A DNA stretch of 64,000 bases from Sphingomonas faeni (GTDB taxonomy: Bacteria > Pseudomonadota > Alphaproteobacteria > Sphingomonadales > Sphingomonadaceae): assembly GCF_024273235.1 (NCBI RefSeq), contig NZ_JANBVH010000001.1, forward strand, positions 62,001-126,000. The letters run 5' to 3'. Below are positions 42,596 to 50,883 of this stretch, piece after piece. Numbering within the stretch: position 1 is the stretch's first letter; every line of letters begins with the position of its first letter. Below the pieces are notes generated by a model that saw nothing but the letters and a program-made list of their open reading frames with translations, had not been told where the DNA came from and searched no databases. A program made the translations under genes and the position numbers.

Positions 42596-43834
42596 ATGGC
42601 GACTCTGGTGAGAGACGTGGCGCAGCATGCGGTCGATCCGCTCGATGTGAGCCGCGCCGAGCTGTACCGCGACGATGTGTGGCAGGCGCCGTTCGCCAAG
42701 CTGCGGGCCGAGTCGCCGGTCCATTATGTCGAGCATTCCGACTATGGGCCGTACTGGTCCGTCTCCACCTACAAGGGCATCGTCGAGGTCGAGTCGCTCC
42801 CCGATCTCTATTCCTCCGAGGCGGGCGGGATCACGATCGCGGATTTCGTCGCCGAGCGTGACGTCCGCATGCCGATGTTCATCGCGCGCGACCGGCCCGT
42901 GCATACCGGCCAGCGGCGGACCGTCGCGCCGGCCTTCACGCCGAGCGAGATGACGCGGATGTCGGGCGATATCCGGCGGCGGACAGCGGACATGCTCGAC
43001 AGCCTGCCGTGGAACACGCCGTTCGACTGGGTGGATACGGTGGCGATCGAACTGACCACGCAGATGCTGGCTATCCTGTTCGATTTTCCCTGGGCGGACC
43101 GGCGGAAACTTACGTTCTGGTCGGACTGGGCGGGGGATATCGAGCTGGTGAAGACCGAGGAACTGCGCCAGCAGCGCCTCGTCCACATGTTCGAATGCGG
43201 ATCGTATTTCAAAAACCTGTGGGATGCGAAGCTCGGCAAGGATCCGACGCCCGACCTGATCTCGATGATGATCCATTCGGACGCGATGAGCCACATGGAT
43301 CACAACGAATTCATCGGGAACCTCATCCTGCTGATCGTCGGCGGCAACGACACGACGCGCAATTCGATGTCGGCGCTGGCGTATGGGCTGGACAAGTTTC
43401 CGGAGGCGCGCGCGAAGCTGGAGGCGGATCCGGGGCTGATCCCCAATGCGGTGAGCGAGATCCTCCGCTGGCAGACGCCGCTCGCGCACATGCGGCGGAC
43501 CGCAACGGCCGACGCGGAACTGATGGGACAGCAGATCAAGGCGGGCGACAAGCTGGCGCTCTGGTATATCTCGGCGAACCGCGACGAGAGCGTGTTCGGG
43601 GACGATGCGGACGCGATCGTGGTGGATCGGCCGAACGCGCGGCGGCATCTGGCGTTCGGGCACGGCATCCACCGGTGCGTCGGTGCGCGGCTGGCGGAAA
43701 TGCAGATCGCGATCCTGCTGGAGGAGATGGCCGCCCGCCGCATGCGGATCAACGTGCTGGCCGAGCCTACGCGGGTCGCGGCGTGCTTCGTCCACGGGTA
43801 TCGCACGCTGCCGGTGGAAATCAGCAAATACTGA
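42596..43834 (+). CDS. Cytochrome P450, CYP153-like
   Basis: A 412-residue soluble P450. I-helix GGNDTT (249-254), ExxR at 288-291 and the heme loop FGHGIHRCVG with axial Cys361. FDWVDTVAIELTTQMLAILF, SEILRWQTPLAHMRRTA and the heme-loop wording are characteristic, from memory, of CYP153 alkane/fatty-acid omega-hydroxylases. No ferredoxin or reductase gene adjoins it; the [2Fe-2S] protein at 60184 is isc-like and distant. ATG 42596 follows GGGAGAG. The upstream palindrome may control it. Confidence 0.88.
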   Translation: MATLVRDVAQHAVDPLDVSRAELYRDDVWQAPFAKLRAESPVHYVEHSDYGPYWSVSTYKGIVEVESLPDLYSSEAGGITIADFVAERDVRMPMFIARDRPVHTGQRRTVAPAFTPSEMTRMSGDIRRRTADMLDSLPWNTPFDWVDTVAIELTTQMLAILFDFPWADRRKLTFWSDWAGDIELVKTEELRQQRLVHMFECGSYFKNLWDAKLGKDPTPDLISMMIHSDAMSHMDHNEFIGNLILLIVGGNDTTRNSMSALAYGLDKFPEARAKLEADPGLIPNAVSEILRWQTPLAHMRRTATADAELMGQQIKAGDKLALWYISANRDESVFGDDADAIVVDRPNARRHLAFGHGIHRCVGARLAEMQIAILLEEMAARRMRINVLAEPTRVAACFVHGYRTLPVEISKY

Positions 43835-43896
43835 GGCTTGGCGTCACCTTATCGGTCGGTTCGCGCGTACCTATATCCCGAACCATGGAGACCGAT

Positions 43897-44385
43897 ATGA
43901 CCCAGGACCGCCGCGCTTTTCTCACGCTTGCCGGGGCGGGCGCCGCCGGCTTTGCCTTGTGGGGGTGCTCGTCGCAGCCTGCGCAGGCGGCGGAGCGGTT
44001 CGAGGTTACGCTGACCGACGCGCAGTGGCGCAAGAAGCTCTCGCCGGATGCGTATAATACGCTGCGCAAGGAAGGTACCGAGCGCCCCTATTCGAGCCCG
44101 CTGAATGGCGAGCATCGTGCGGGGATCTTCTCGTGCGGCGGGTGCGCGTTGCCGAACTTCTCGTCGAAGACCAAGTTCGAAAGCGGGACCGGGTGGCCGA
44201 GCTTCTGGCAACCGCTGCCTAACGCGGTGCGGACGCGGGTGGATTCGACGCTTGGGATGGCGCGGACCGAGGTGCATTGCCGGCGGTGCGGGGGGCATCT
44301 CGGGCACGTGTTCGACGATGGGCCCAAGCCTACGGGCAAGCGGTACTGCATGAATGGCGATGCGCTGACGTTCAAGGCGGCTTGA
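43897..44385 (+). CDS. msrB: Tat-exported peptide-methionine (R)-S-oxide reductase
   Basis: A 162-residue MsrB with an N-terminal export signal: TQDRRAFLTLAGAGAAGFAL is a twin-arginine signal (RR at 5-6), followed by either a weak lipobox (LWGC, Cys24) or a cleavage site after AQA (about residue 31). The enzyme part has the zinc Cys pairs CGGC and CRRCGG and the catalytic Cys in RYCMNGDAL. Most MsrB are cytoplasmic; this one should act in the periplasm. ATG 43897 has GGAG six bases upstream. Confidence 0.92.
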   Translation: MTQDRRAFLTLAGAGAAGFALWGCSSQPAQAAERFEVTLTDAQWRKKLSPDAYNTLRKEGTERPYSSPLNGEHRAGIFSCGGCALPNFSSKTKFESGTGWPSFWQPLPNAVRTRVDSTLGMARTEVHCRRCGGHLGHVFDDGPKPTGKRYCMNGDALTFKAA

Positions 44386-44439
44386 GGGGGAGCGCCGTGA
44401 GCTTGTTCGGTGCGTATCGTTCCTGAGCACGTAAAGCTT

Positions 44440-44492
44440 GTTTCCCCGCGAAGGCGGGGATCCAGACTGGGCTCCCGCCTTCGCGGGAGAAC
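44440..44492. repeat. Family E inverted-repeat element, copy 3 (inverted)
   Basis: 53 bp, GTTTCCCCGCGAAGGCGGGG, ATCCAGACTGGG, mate. The centre CAGACTGG is the reverse complement of that in 17785 and 21754, so this copy is flipped. Confidence 0.9.
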
Positions 44493-44522
44493 AAGCGAGA
44501 TAAGCTACCCGACACACTGTTC

Positions 44523-44626
44523 CCCCCCGGCGAAGGCCGGGGTCCAATTGGGAAACGTTGCTCATTGAGGGCTGCGACTCGTTACTGCGACCTCACCAAT
44601 TGGGCCCCGGCCTTCGCCGGGGTGGT
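44523..44626. repeat. Family D inverted-repeat element, copy 5
   Basis: 104 bp, CCCCGGCGAAGGCCGGGGTC and CCCCGGCCTTCGCCGGGGTG; centre ACGTTGCTCATTGAGG...CGTTACTGCGACCT as in 21618. Bases 44627-44753 after it contain nothing I can identify. Confidence 0.9.
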
Positions 44627-44753
44627 GCCTTTTGGGGGACGGTTGGAGTGCTGAACTAATTGGAGGCGATCAGTAGCGAAACACTCGACTGCTGATGTCA
44701 GAGCCGGCCGGGAGTGCCGCAGCGAGCCTCGCACCCAACCGCAAAAACAAACC

Positions 44754-45377
44754 TCAGTTCGCCTCGTTCACCAGCGTGAAGATGCCGCGGGGGTCGGTCG
44801 GGCCGTGCTGGATCGTGGCAAGCTGCGCGGCGTTGGCGCGCTGCGTTGCGGTGATGGTGCGGGTGGCGCTGGCCATCTGGTACGTGGGCTGTGCAGGCGC
44901 ATCGATCGTGTCGCCGGCGGGCGCGTGGCCCGAATAGATGAAGCCCTTGGTCGGGTAGACCGAGGTGCCGAGGTCGCCCTGCGGACCGTACCAGACCTTG
45001 ACCTTGCTCCAGTCGCCGGCGTCCGAGACGTCGATCGCGCGGACGTTGGTCTCGATCGCGCCGCGACGCGACCAGTTGGCGTGGGTGAGGAGGACTTCAC
45101 GATCGCTGACGACCTTAGACACCATCGCGACATGGCCGACGCGCATCCGCGAGGTCGGCGAGAAAGCGAGAACCGCGCCTGCCTTCGGAGCATGGCCACG
45201 CTCGTAGCGGCCAGCGGCCTGATCCCACCAAGTGTTTGCGTTGCCGCGGATTTCGATCCCCGAAACCGAGCGGGCGAACGTGACACACTGCCAAAACTGG
45301 GCTGCTGCCGGTGTGGCCGTCATCAGGCCGCACGATACCACCAGCGCAAAACGCGCTGCTAACGCCTTGAAATTCAT
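44754..45377 (-). CDS. Secreted CHAP-domain protein
   Basis: A 207-residue exported protein: signal peptide to about residue 27 (TPAAAQ), then a CHAP domain with catalytic Cys31 (QCVTFARSVSG) and His82 (RVGHVAMV) and ANTWWDQAAGRYERGHAPKAGAVLAF between them. CHAP enzymes cleave peptidoglycan amide or peptide bonds. The last 60 residues are Thr/Ala-rich with no known domain. Likely periplasmic cell-wall hydrolase. Monocistronic. Confidence 0.88.
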   Translation of the reverse strand: MNFKALAARFALVVSCGLMTATPAAAQFWQCVTFARSVSGIEIRGNANTWWDQAAGRYERGHAPKAGAVLAFSPTSRMRVGHVAMVSKVVSDREVLLTHANWSRRGAIETNVRAIDVSDAGDWSKVKVWYGPQGDLGTSVYPTKGFIYSGHAPAGDTIDAPAQPTYQMASATRTITATQRANAAQLATIQHGPTDPRGIFTLVNEAN

Positions 45378-45513
45378 CGAGACCCCCCGGCCAAAACCCG
45401 TTCGTCACAGTCTGGCTACGGGAGGTTCGAATTAATTGAAATACGTGGCGGAACCATATCCGACGAAGCGTGTTACCGCGCCGACCAACGCCCAAAACAT
45501 GGCCCCGCCAGGC

Positions 45514-47403
45514 TCAGTTCATCAGTTTCCAGCCGGTTATGCGGTCCACGGTGACCTGCGTGACCGCATGATAGCCCGGCCGCGCCTTGCCGTAGATGTC
45601 CATCGCCAGCTTGTGGCCCCAGTCGCCCGAGTCCATCATCTGCTGGAACAGCGGCGCGACGAACTTGCGCCTCCCCTGCGAGGTCAGGAACTGCTCGGCC
45701 GAGGCGTCGGCGGGCGCATAGTGGTTGGCGAGCGCAAGTTGCAGCCAGGCGAAGCGGATCTCCGAATTGCCCGTCGTGTTCCAGCCGAACGTGGCGTCGA
45801 GTGTCTTCAACCGCTCGGCCGGGAGTTTGCGCGGCAATTGCGTGATGAAGCGCGTGATCTCCTGCGTGGTCGCCTTGCCCGGAACGGCGGACACCGGACC
45901 GCCTGCTGCGTATGCCTTGGCCGCCGCATCGACCGCGGGGAACGCGGCGGACGTCACATGCACCGCGTTCGCCGGGATACCGGGTTGGTAGACCCAGGTG
46001 TCGACGCCGATCGTCTTGGCTTCGGCGGGGGTCAGCAGCTTCGACTTGAGGTCGGCGAGGAAGCCGGCGCTGGTCTGCGGCTGGAAGGCGTGGCGGTCGA
46101 AATAGCTGCGGAGATACGCGTCCCACCGCGCGCGGCCGACCTGCTTCTCGATCGTGCGGAGGAAGGCCGCGCCCTTGTCGTAGGCGATCTGCGTCATCCC
46201 GTCGTCGGGGTCGCGCGATGCGTCGAGTTCAAGGTGGAGTTGCGTGTCCTTCGCGGAGGGGCCGCCGGCCTCCTTCACCGCGGCGAGCATGTCGGTCCAG
46301 GCGAGGTCGGCCTCCATGTCGGCGCGGCGCTTGCCGTGTAGCGCCTCCATGATCCGGTTCTCGAAATAGCTGGTGAAGCCTTCGTTGAGCCAGAAATCGT
46401 CCCAGGTGGCGTTCGTCACGAGGTTGCCGGACCAGCTGTGTGCGAGTTCATGCGCGATCAGCGAGACGAGGCTGCGGTCGCCGGCGATCGCGGTCGGCGT
46501 GGCGAAGGTGAGCGTCGGGTTCTCCATGCCGCCGAACGGGAACGACGGCGGCAGGACCAGCACGTCGTAGCGGCCCCAGCGATATGGGCCGTACAGCCCC
46601 TCGGCGGCGGCGACGAACTTCTCGAGCTCGCCGAATTCATAGGCGGCCTTGGGCAGGGTCGCGGGTTCGGCCCATATGCCGGTGCGCGGGCCGGTCGACT
46701 TGAACGCGATGTCGCCGACCGCGAGCGCGATCAGATAGGGCGCGACGGGCTTGTCCATCTTGTATTCGAACGTGCAGCGATCGGCGGTGCAGGTTTTACC
46801 CGCAGCATCGGCGGCACGGTCCCCGCTCATCACCGCGGTGAGTTGCTTGGGAACGGCGATCTTCGCTTCCCAGGTATGGCGGATGCCGGGGGAGTCCTGC
46901 GTCGGGATCCAGCTGCGATTGAGGATCGCCTCGCCCTGGCTGAACAGGAAGGGCTGCTTCTTGCCCGCGGTCTGCGCGGGGGTGAGCCATTGCAGCGCGT
47001 TCGCGTCGGGGGAAGAGGCGTAGGCGATGCGGATTTTCTTGGCGCCGTTGAGCGTGACGGTGAGCGGCGCGCCGTGGATCTTGTCGACCGCGCCGACCGA
47101 GTAGGGGAGCGGTTTGCCGGCCATGTAGTTGATGTTGACGATCTTCAGGCCGTTGTCGTCGAGTACGACTTGCTTGGCACCGGGGGCCGCGAGGATGTCG
47201 AGGGTGGCGATGCCGCGGATGACGTGGGTGTCGAAGTCGGCGGCTAGATCCAGCGCGACGTGCGTGACGCGGGCTTCGGTCGGGCGGGCGTAGCTGTGCG
47301 GGTCGCGGGCGTCGGGGGTGGTGAGGATCGGGGCGATCGTCTGGGCGACGGCGGGGCTGGCGAGGACGAGCGTCAGGGCGGTGGCTAGTGCGGGGATGCG
47401 CAT
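45514..47403 (-). CDS. M1 family zinc aminopeptidase (leukotriene A4 hydrolase-like)
   Basis: A 629-residue exported metallopeptidase. Signal peptide 1-20; exopeptidase motif GGMEN at 291-295; zinc site HELAH at 318-322 with Glu341 in NEGFTSYFE; C-terminal helical leukotriene-A4-hydrolase-type domain. It removes N-terminal residues from peptides in the periplasm. The start ATG 47403 begins a clear signal peptide. Confidence 0.94.
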   Translation of the reverse strand: MRIPALATALTLVLASPAVAQTIAPILTTPDARDPHSYARPTEARVTHVALDLAADFDTHVIRGIATLDILAAPGAKQVVLDDNGLKIVNINYMAGKPLPYSVGAVDKIHGAPLTVTLNGAKKIRIAYASSPDANALQWLTPAQTAGKKQPFLFSQGEAILNRSWIPTQDSPGIRHTWEAKIAVPKQLTAVMSGDRAADAAGKTCTADRCTFEYKMDKPVAPYLIALAVGDIAFKSTGPRTGIWAEPATLPKAAYEFGELEKFVAAAEGLYGPYRWGRYDVLVLPPSFPFGGMENPTLTFATPTAIAGDRSLVSLIAHELAHSWSGNLVTNATWDDFWLNEGFTSYFENRIMEALHGKRRADMEADLAWTDMLAAVKEAGGPSAKDTQLHLELDASRDPDDGMTQIAYDKGAAFLRTIEKQVGRARWDAYLRSYFDRHAFQPQTSAGFLADLKSKLLTPAEAKTIGVDTWVYQPGIPANAVHVTSAAFPAVDAAAKAYAAGGPVSAVPGKATTQEITRFITQLPRKLPAERLKTLDATFGWNTTGNSEIRFAWLQLALANHYAPADASAEQFLTSQGRRKFVAPLFQQMMDSGDWGHKLAMDIYGKARPGYHAVTQVTVDRITGWKLMN

Positions 47404-47502
47404 GGGAACTCCGATGGTGCCGTTCCTAGAGGGGGGAAGGCCAAGCTTAGGTCCTACCGTGCGGGTCCGCTTGCTGGAAGGGTGACAGCCCCCTGTTTTG
47501 CT

Positions 47503-47525
47503 CCCCTCCCTGGAAGGGAGGGGGG
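47503..47525. repeat. Solo end of a family A element
   Basis: CCCCTCCCTGGAAGGGAGGG and one more G pair: only the outer hairpin of family A, without the partner arm. It lies five bases before the GPH transporter stop. Confidence 0.8.
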
Positions 47526-47529
47526 AAGA

Positions 47530-48978
47530 TTAGGGTTCGCGTGGGGCGGCGTCGATGCTGGGCGCGCCGGCCAGTCTCGCCAACCTCGCCTCATGCTCCA
47601 CCCGCCCGAACGGAAAGCGCGAGAAGAAGAACGCCGACACGCAGGCAAGTGCGATGTAGAGGCCCGCGTAGATCAGCGTGAGGCGGTCGATCGTGGCGAC
47701 AGGAACCGTGCCCGGCGTCGCCTTGGCAGGGAAGCCCGCCACCGCGAGGATCATGCCGGCGAAGAATATCCCGATCCCGCTCGTGCATTTCTGGACGAAG
47801 AACGAGCCGGCGAAGAACACGCCTTCGGAGCGCCGGCCCGTCTTCGCCTCCGAATCCTCGACCACGTCCGCCATCATCGACGCGCCGAGGATGAACCCGG
47901 TGACGTTCGACGCGGTGCCGAGGATGAAGAACCCGAACAGCATCGGCAGCAGCGTGGACTCGCCGACCTCCGGAAACACGCCGAGCATGCGCAGCCAATA
48001 GGGCGTGGTGTTGAGCGCCGCACCGCATAAGACCGCGGTCATCGCAGCCTTGGGCTTGCTGGCGGATTTTCCGAGCCGGGGTGCCGCGAGGAACGCGAGA
48101 AAGACACCCGAAAACAATGCGATGGTCAGATACACGAAGGTCGGGCCCTTGAAGCCCCATACGTAGATATAGAGGTAATTCGACATCGCGTAGCTGATGC
48201 CCTGGATCGTGTAGGCGCAGACGCCCGCCGCCATCAGGATCGCAAAGGCGCGGTTCTTCACCGTTTCGCGCAGTTCGGCGAAGGAATCGCGCAGAGTCTG
48301 GCGGGCGATCGGGGCGTTGGGGAGATGCTTGATCTCGTGGTGCGTGCCGAGCGCCGACACGAGGATCGCGACGCCGATGAGCAGCGCGCCCGCGAGCGCG
48401 AAGCCGCTGTAACCGGCGCGGTTGAGCAAGCCGTTGGGGAACGCGGCGGTGGGCGCGAGGAAATATTTATACGCGGACAGCAGCATCAGCAGCCCGCCGA
48501 CCCAGCCGAACAGATAACGATACGCCATGATCCGCGTGCGCTCGTCATAGCCGGAGGTGAGTTCGGGGGTCAGCGCGACCGAGGGGACCTCGTAGCAACT
48601 CACCGCGGTGCGCACGAGCACCGCCATCGCGAACAGCCAGACCAGCGTCTGCGGCTGCGACATGACCGAGGGCGGGTTCCACAGCAGCAGCCAGCCGACC
48701 ATGATCGGCAGTGCGGACGCATACATCCAGGGATGCCGCCTGCCCCACTTCGTCCGCGTGCGATCGGAGAAGAAGCCGACCGCGGGATCGACGAACGCGT
48801 CGATCAGCAGCGCCATCATGATGACGAGGCCGACGGTGGCGGAGGGCAACCCGACGACCTGGTTGTAGAACAACAGCAGGAACGTGCCGAACCCGGCGTC
48901 CTTCACCCCGTAGGCGACCGCGCCGAAGCCGTAGCTCGCCATCGTGCCGTTCGAGAGGCGGCGACCCGGAGCGGTCAT
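47530..48978 (-). CDS. MFS/GPH-family sugar:cation symporter
   Basis: A 482-residue transporter with 12 membrane helices of the glycoside-pentoside-hexuronide family. DAFVDPAVGFFSDRTRTKWGRRHPWM (about residues 60-85) is the GPH loop 2-3 signature; a second one is KPKAAMTAV. Likely imports a sugar or sugar acid with a cation. The ATG overlaps the stop of the SDR gene by four bases, so the two form an operon: transporter with a dehydrogenase for the same substrate is a reasonable guess. Confidence 0.88.
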   Translation of the reverse strand: MTAPGRRLSNGTMASYGFGAVAYGVKDAGFGTFLLLFYNQVVGLPSATVGLVIMMALLIDAFVDPAVGFFSDRTRTKWGRRHPWMYASALPIMVGWLLLWNPPSVMSQPQTLVWLFAMAVLVRTAVSCYEVPSVALTPELTSGYDERTRIMAYRYLFGWVGGLLMLLSAYKYFLAPTAAFPNGLLNRAGYSGFALAGALLIGVAILVSALGTHHEIKHLPNAPIARQTLRDSFAELRETVKNRAFAILMAAGVCAYTIQGISYAMSNYLYIYVWGFKGPTFVYLTIALFSGVFLAFLAAPRLGKSASKPKAAMTAVLCGAALNTTPYWLRMLGVFPEVGESTLLPMLFGFFILGTASNVTGFILGASMMADVVEDSEAKTGRRSEGVFFAGSFFVQKCTSGIGIFFAGMILAVAGFPAKATPGTVPVATIDRLTLIYAGLYIALACVSAFFFSRFPFGRVEHEARLARLAGAPSIDAAPREP

Positions 48979-49802
48979 TTCAGTTTGTCGAGAAGTGCGA
49001 ACAGCGAGGGTTGCGCCGGGTCCCAGCTTGGCCGCGTGCCGATCGTCATGCCGCCGTCGACGAGGATGTGCGTGCCGGTGATGAAGCTCGCGTCGTCGCT
49101 GGCGAGGAACGCGACCGCGGCGGCGATGTCGTCGCCAGTACCGGGGCGGCGGATCGGCTGCGCATCGGCGGCGATGTGCGTGATCATCGCGTCGGCCTTG
49201 CTGGTCTTGTCCTCGTCCAGCTCGAGCGCCCGCGTGAAGATGTTGGTGACGATGAAGCCGGGGACGACCGCGTTCACGCGGATCCTGTGCTGCGCGAGAT
49301 CCGCGGCGGCCTGTTTGGTGAGGTGGAGCACGCCGGCCTTGGCGGTGGAGTAAGCGGTCGGCGCGTAGCCGGTGCCGAGCGCGGACACCGACGAGGTATT
49401 GACGATCGCGCCGCCGCCACGTTTCGCCATGAGGGGTGCTGCGTAGCGGATGCCGAGCGCGACCGAGCGAAGGAGGAGTGCCTGGGTTCGGTCCCAATCC
49501 TCCGGGGAAATCTCGCCGATCGGATCGCGCGAGCCGCCGGCGCCGGCATTGTTGAACAGGATGTCGAGCCCGCCTGCGTCGTCGGCGGTCTGCATCAGCG
49601 CCTCGATATCGCCGGCCTGGAGGACGTCGGTGCGCTGGAACAGGATGCGGCCGCCGGATGCGTCGGCGAGCGCGTGGCCACCGGCCTCGTCGATGTCGCC
49701 GATCAGGACGGTGGCGCCTTCGTCGGCGAGTCGGAGCGCGGTCGCCCGGCCGATGCCGGACGCGCCGCCGGTCACGACGGCACGCTTGCCTGAAAACCTC
49801 AC
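48975..49802 (-). CDS. Short-chain dehydrogenase/reductase (SDR), GTG start
   Basis: A 275-residue classical SDR: TGGASGIG (NAD-binding Rossmann loop, near residues 12-19), NNAGAG, active-site Ser in NTSSVSAL and YSTAK (Tyr and Lys). The D in DIDEAGG after beta-2 suggests NAD(H) preference. GTG 49802 was chosen because AGGAGA is exactly six bases upstream on the minus strand, while upstream ATGs lack this. Coupled to the GPH transporter. Substrate unknown. Confidence 0.88.
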   Translation of the reverse strand: MRFSGKRAVVTGGASGIGRATALRLADEGATVLIGDIDEAGGHALADASGGRILFQRTDVLQAGDIEALMQTADDAGGLDILFNNAGAGGSRDPIGEISPEDWDRTQALLLRSVALGIRYAAPLMAKRGGGAIVNTSSVSALGTGYAPTAYSTAKAGVLHLTKQAAADLAQHRIRVNAVVPGFIVTNIFTRALELDEDKTSKADAMITHIAADAQPIRRPGTGDDIAAAVAFLASDDASFITGTHILVDGGMTIGTRPSWDPAQPSLFALLDKLK

Positions 49803-49934
49803 ACGCACTCTCCTGCTCTTTTTTGCGAGCATAGTATGGCTTGTGCACTCGTCAATGATGCCGCGTTCGAAAAACGGGTTTGCGGCGGACGGCACTCGGC
49901 GATACCAAGCGGGCAAACATTCGGAGGATGCGTG

Positions 49935-50723
49935 ATGGATACGACCAACCTGTTCCGGCTCGACGGGCGCGTCGCGCTGATCACCGGCGGCAGCCGCGGG
50001 ATCGGCAAGATGATCGCCACCGGCTTCATCGCGCAGGGGGCCAAGGTGTATATCTCGTCGCGCAAGGCCGATGTGTGCGAGGCGGCGGCGGCGGAACTGG
50101 GGCCGAACTGCATCGCGTTGCCGCAGGACGTCTCGACGGTGGCGGGGTGCAAGGCGCTGGCCGCGCAGTTCGCCGAGCATGAGACCCAGCTCGATATCCT
50201 CGTGAACAATGCGGGGGCGGCGTGGGGCGTGCCGTTCGAGGAGTTCTCGGAGATCGGCTGGGACAAGGTCATGGACCTGAACGTGAAGTCGCCGTTCTTC
50301 CTGACGCAGGCGCTGCATGCGGCGCTGAAGGCGTCGGGATCGCGCGCAAAGCCGGCGAAGGTGATCAACATCACGTCGATCGACGGGCAGCGGCTGAACC
50401 CGTGGGAGACGTATAGCTATCATGCGTCGAAATCGGCGCTGATCTATCTGACGAAGCGGATGGCGGCGCGGCTGGTGACGGATTCGATCAACGTGACCTC
50501 GATCGCGCCGGGGGCGTTCGCGAGCGACATGAACAAGGCGGCGCGGGATCATGGGGACGCTGTGGCGCAGGGGATTCCGGCGAAGCGGGTCGGGGTGGAC
50601 GAGGATATGGCTGGGGCGGCAATTTATCTGGCGAGCCGGGCTGGGGATTATGTGATCGGGGAGACGATTACCGTGGATGGCGGGCTGGTGCATGCGTCGC
50701 TGGGGACGAGCATCGACGCCTGA
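49935..50723 (+). CDS. Short-chain dehydrogenase/reductase, RhlG-like
   Basis: A 262-residue SDR: TGGSRGIG (18-25), NNAGAAWG, catalytic Ser in NITSIDG and YHASK. FRLDGRVALITGGSRGIG and WDKVMDLNVKSPFFLTQ resemble RhlG-type and other NADP-dependent 3-oxoacyl reductases; S-R-K after beta-2 (SSRKADV) suits NADP. ATG 49935 follows CGGAGGA. Diverges from the other SDR gene with 132 bp between, which should hold two promoters. Confidence 0.87.
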   Translation: MDTTNLFRLDGRVALITGGSRGIGKMIATGFIAQGAKVYISSRKADVCEAAAAELGPNCIALPQDVSTVAGCKALAAQFAEHETQLDILVNNAGAAWGVPFEEFSEIGWDKVMDLNVKSPFFLTQALHAALKASGSRAKPAKVINITSIDGQRLNPWETYSYHASKSALIYLTKRMAARLVTDSINVTSIAPGAFASDMNKAARDHGDAVAQGIPAKRVGVDEDMAGAAIYLASRAGDYVIGETITVDGGLVHASLGTSIDA

Positions 50724-50730
50724 ACTGATT

Positions 50731-50880
50731 CCCTCGCCCCTCCGGGGAGAGGGAGGGAGCGGCCTCTTGGCTGCGGAAGGGAGAGGGGCGGTTGGGACTA
50801 GCCGCCCACGTCCCAACTCCCCTCTCCCTTCCCACGGCAAGCGCCGCGGGCCCCTTCCCTCTCCCCGGAGGGGCGAGGGA
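50731..50880. repeat. Family G inverted-repeat element, copy 2
   Basis: 150 bp, CCCTCGCCCCTCCGGGGAGA and mate TCTCCCCGGAGGGGCGAGGG. Exactly fills the spacer between the convergent SDR and malic-enzyme genes (stop to element 7 bp; element to stop 3 bp). Confidence 0.92.
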
Positions 50881-50883
50881 AAT

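Noticed and set aside
44695-44937. Small plus-strand frame overlapping the CHAP gene end
   Set aside because: No ribosome-binding site and no family; overlaps a well-supported exported enzyme.
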